Part shown: in pieces, positions 63,496 through 64,000 of the stretch | Numbering within the stretch: position 1 is the stretch's first letter | Layout: every line of letters starts with the position of its first letter | Origin: Methylosinus sp. Ce-a6 | GTDB lineage: Bacteria; Pseudomonadota; Alphaproteobacteria; Rhizobiales; Beijerinckiaceae | Direction: 5' to 3' | Assembly (NCBI RefSeq): GCF_009811655.1 | Contig: NZ_BGJX01000019.1 | Location: 23,031-87,030 of the forward strand | DNA length: 64,000 bases | Made by a program: the position numbers and the translations under genes | Notes under the pieces: generated by a model | The model's input: only the letters and a program-made list of their open reading frames with translations | Database searches by the model: none | Told to the model about the DNA's origin: nothing

Positions 63496-63719
63496 GGCGC
63501 GCTGGCGGAAAGCGCCTTCTTGCCATTGCGCGTCGCATTGCCGGAGAGGAAGGCGAGGTCGCATGTTCCGCCGCCGTCGGGGTCGATCGGCAGCGAGCCC
63601 TCCTCCTTCACCGCGAGCGAGGGCGGCGTTCCGGCGGAGCCGCCCGCCCAGGCCGTATTCTTCTCGACGAAGCTCTGCTTCGCGGCGTCGAGCTTGGCCT
63701 TGGAAACATCGATCTTCAT
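63444..63719 (-). CDS. Possible small protein, 91 aa, overlapping the GIY-YIG-like gene
   Basis: Starts MKIDVSKAKLDAAKQSFVEK at ATG 63719. Codon third positions are strongly GC-rich, like real genes here. It contains IDPDGGGTCDLAFLSGNATR and ends ISARICSG. Its 3' end overlaps the convergent gene by 52 bases. No clear ribosome binding site; family unknown. A 12-bp perfect hairpin (63722-63752) lies immediately upstream. Confidence 0.45.
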   Translation of the reverse strand: MKIDVSKAKLDAAKQSFVEKNTAWAGGSAGTPPSLAVKEEGSLPIDPDGGGTCDLAFLSGNATRNGKKALSASAPYHVEPGSRISARICSG

Positions 63720-63892
63720 CACGCTGGGGGCCGCGGCCGCCGGCCCCCAGCGCGACGTCGCTTCCCTCCGACGCCGGAATTCCGAAAGCTCTGGCGAGCG
63801 CGACTGACGAAAACTGCGCCGAGCCGACCCTCGTCCGACCCGGCTGCGCCGGGCCGCCTTGTCCCGCAGGCGGCACGGCTGTCCGGGGAAAA

Positions 63893-64000
63893 TCAGGCAT
63901 AGTGGAGTTCCAGCTGGTCTGGAGATTTCCATCGGCTCGGGACGAGGTATTTGGGCGGCGGCTCGTCGAGGAGCGCGATGGGTCGGCGGGCGAAGAGGAA
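63893..64000 (-). CDS. Possible C-terminal end of a gene entering from the right
   Basis: An open minus-strand frame reads into the window edge and stops at TGA 63893-63895. Its last residues are PKYLVPSRWKSPDQLELHYA. The codon use looks coding. Too little is visible for a family call. Confidence 0.35.
   Translation of the reverse strand, partial: FLFARRPIALLDEPPPKYLVPSRWKSPDQLELHYA

Overview
The window is GC-rich chromosomal DNA from an alphaproteobacterium of the order Hyphomicrobiales (Rhizobiales). Gene content and order support this: the set waaA-lpxK-DUF2093 with DUF4170 and cysQ; the order coxB-coxA-ctaB-ctaG-coxC-DUF983-surf1; plant-type gshA; hisG with hisZ; a Porin_2 porin; and several OprP-type porins. 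The porin style and general character suggest a Methylocystaceae-like organism (Methylosinus/Methylocystis), but no diagnostic methanotrophy gene lies here, so that is inference only.

Layout. 1-10.7 kb: the nasT-nasS nitrate-sensing pair, purB, an FAD amine/amino-acid oxidoreductase, a DUF721 gene divergent from mutY, several small orphan genes, a broken phage-type integrase beside tRNA-Gln(CTG), and a Ppx/GppA phosphatase. 10.9-18.8 kb: an outer-membrane block with one Porin_2 porin and three OprP-type paralogues, each paralogue with its own related terminator. 18.9-33.6 kb: housekeeping genes, namely lipid A/Kdo genes (lpxK, waaA), cysQ, ubiA, rsmE, gshA, an orphan Flp pilin, ispH-thrB-rnhA, a DsbD-domain protein and YqgE.

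33.7-39.3 kb: a compact seven-gene minus-strand operon (ACP, ketosynthase, two hot-dog dehydratase subunits, SDR ketoreductase, GT21 and GT2 glycosyltransferases) with junctions of at most 5 nt. It encodes an acyl-elongation cycle without enoyl reductase plus two membrane glycosyltransferases, and is the best candidate for an undescribed (glyco)lipid pathway. 39.4-48.5 kb: methylmalonyl-CoA mutase small subunit without its large subunit, an L,D-transpeptidase, an overlapping ECF sigma-nrsF-tlyA-RNA methyltransferase operon, and an FAD-linked 2-hydroxyacid dehydrogenase. 48.5-59 kb: periplasmic proteins, the aa3-type cytochrome c oxidase operon with haem O and copper assembly factors, thrC and a GNAT acetyltransferase. 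59-64 kb: a WecG/TagA glycosyltransferase, hisZ-hisG, a GIY-YIG-like protein, and a partial gene at the edge.

Several intergenic repeat families are scattered through the window. The most striking is a 104-105-bp, two-hairpin element (three full copies, plus shorter ones). It supplies stop codons to neighbouring genes, separates one porin from its terminator, and lies inside the cox operon.
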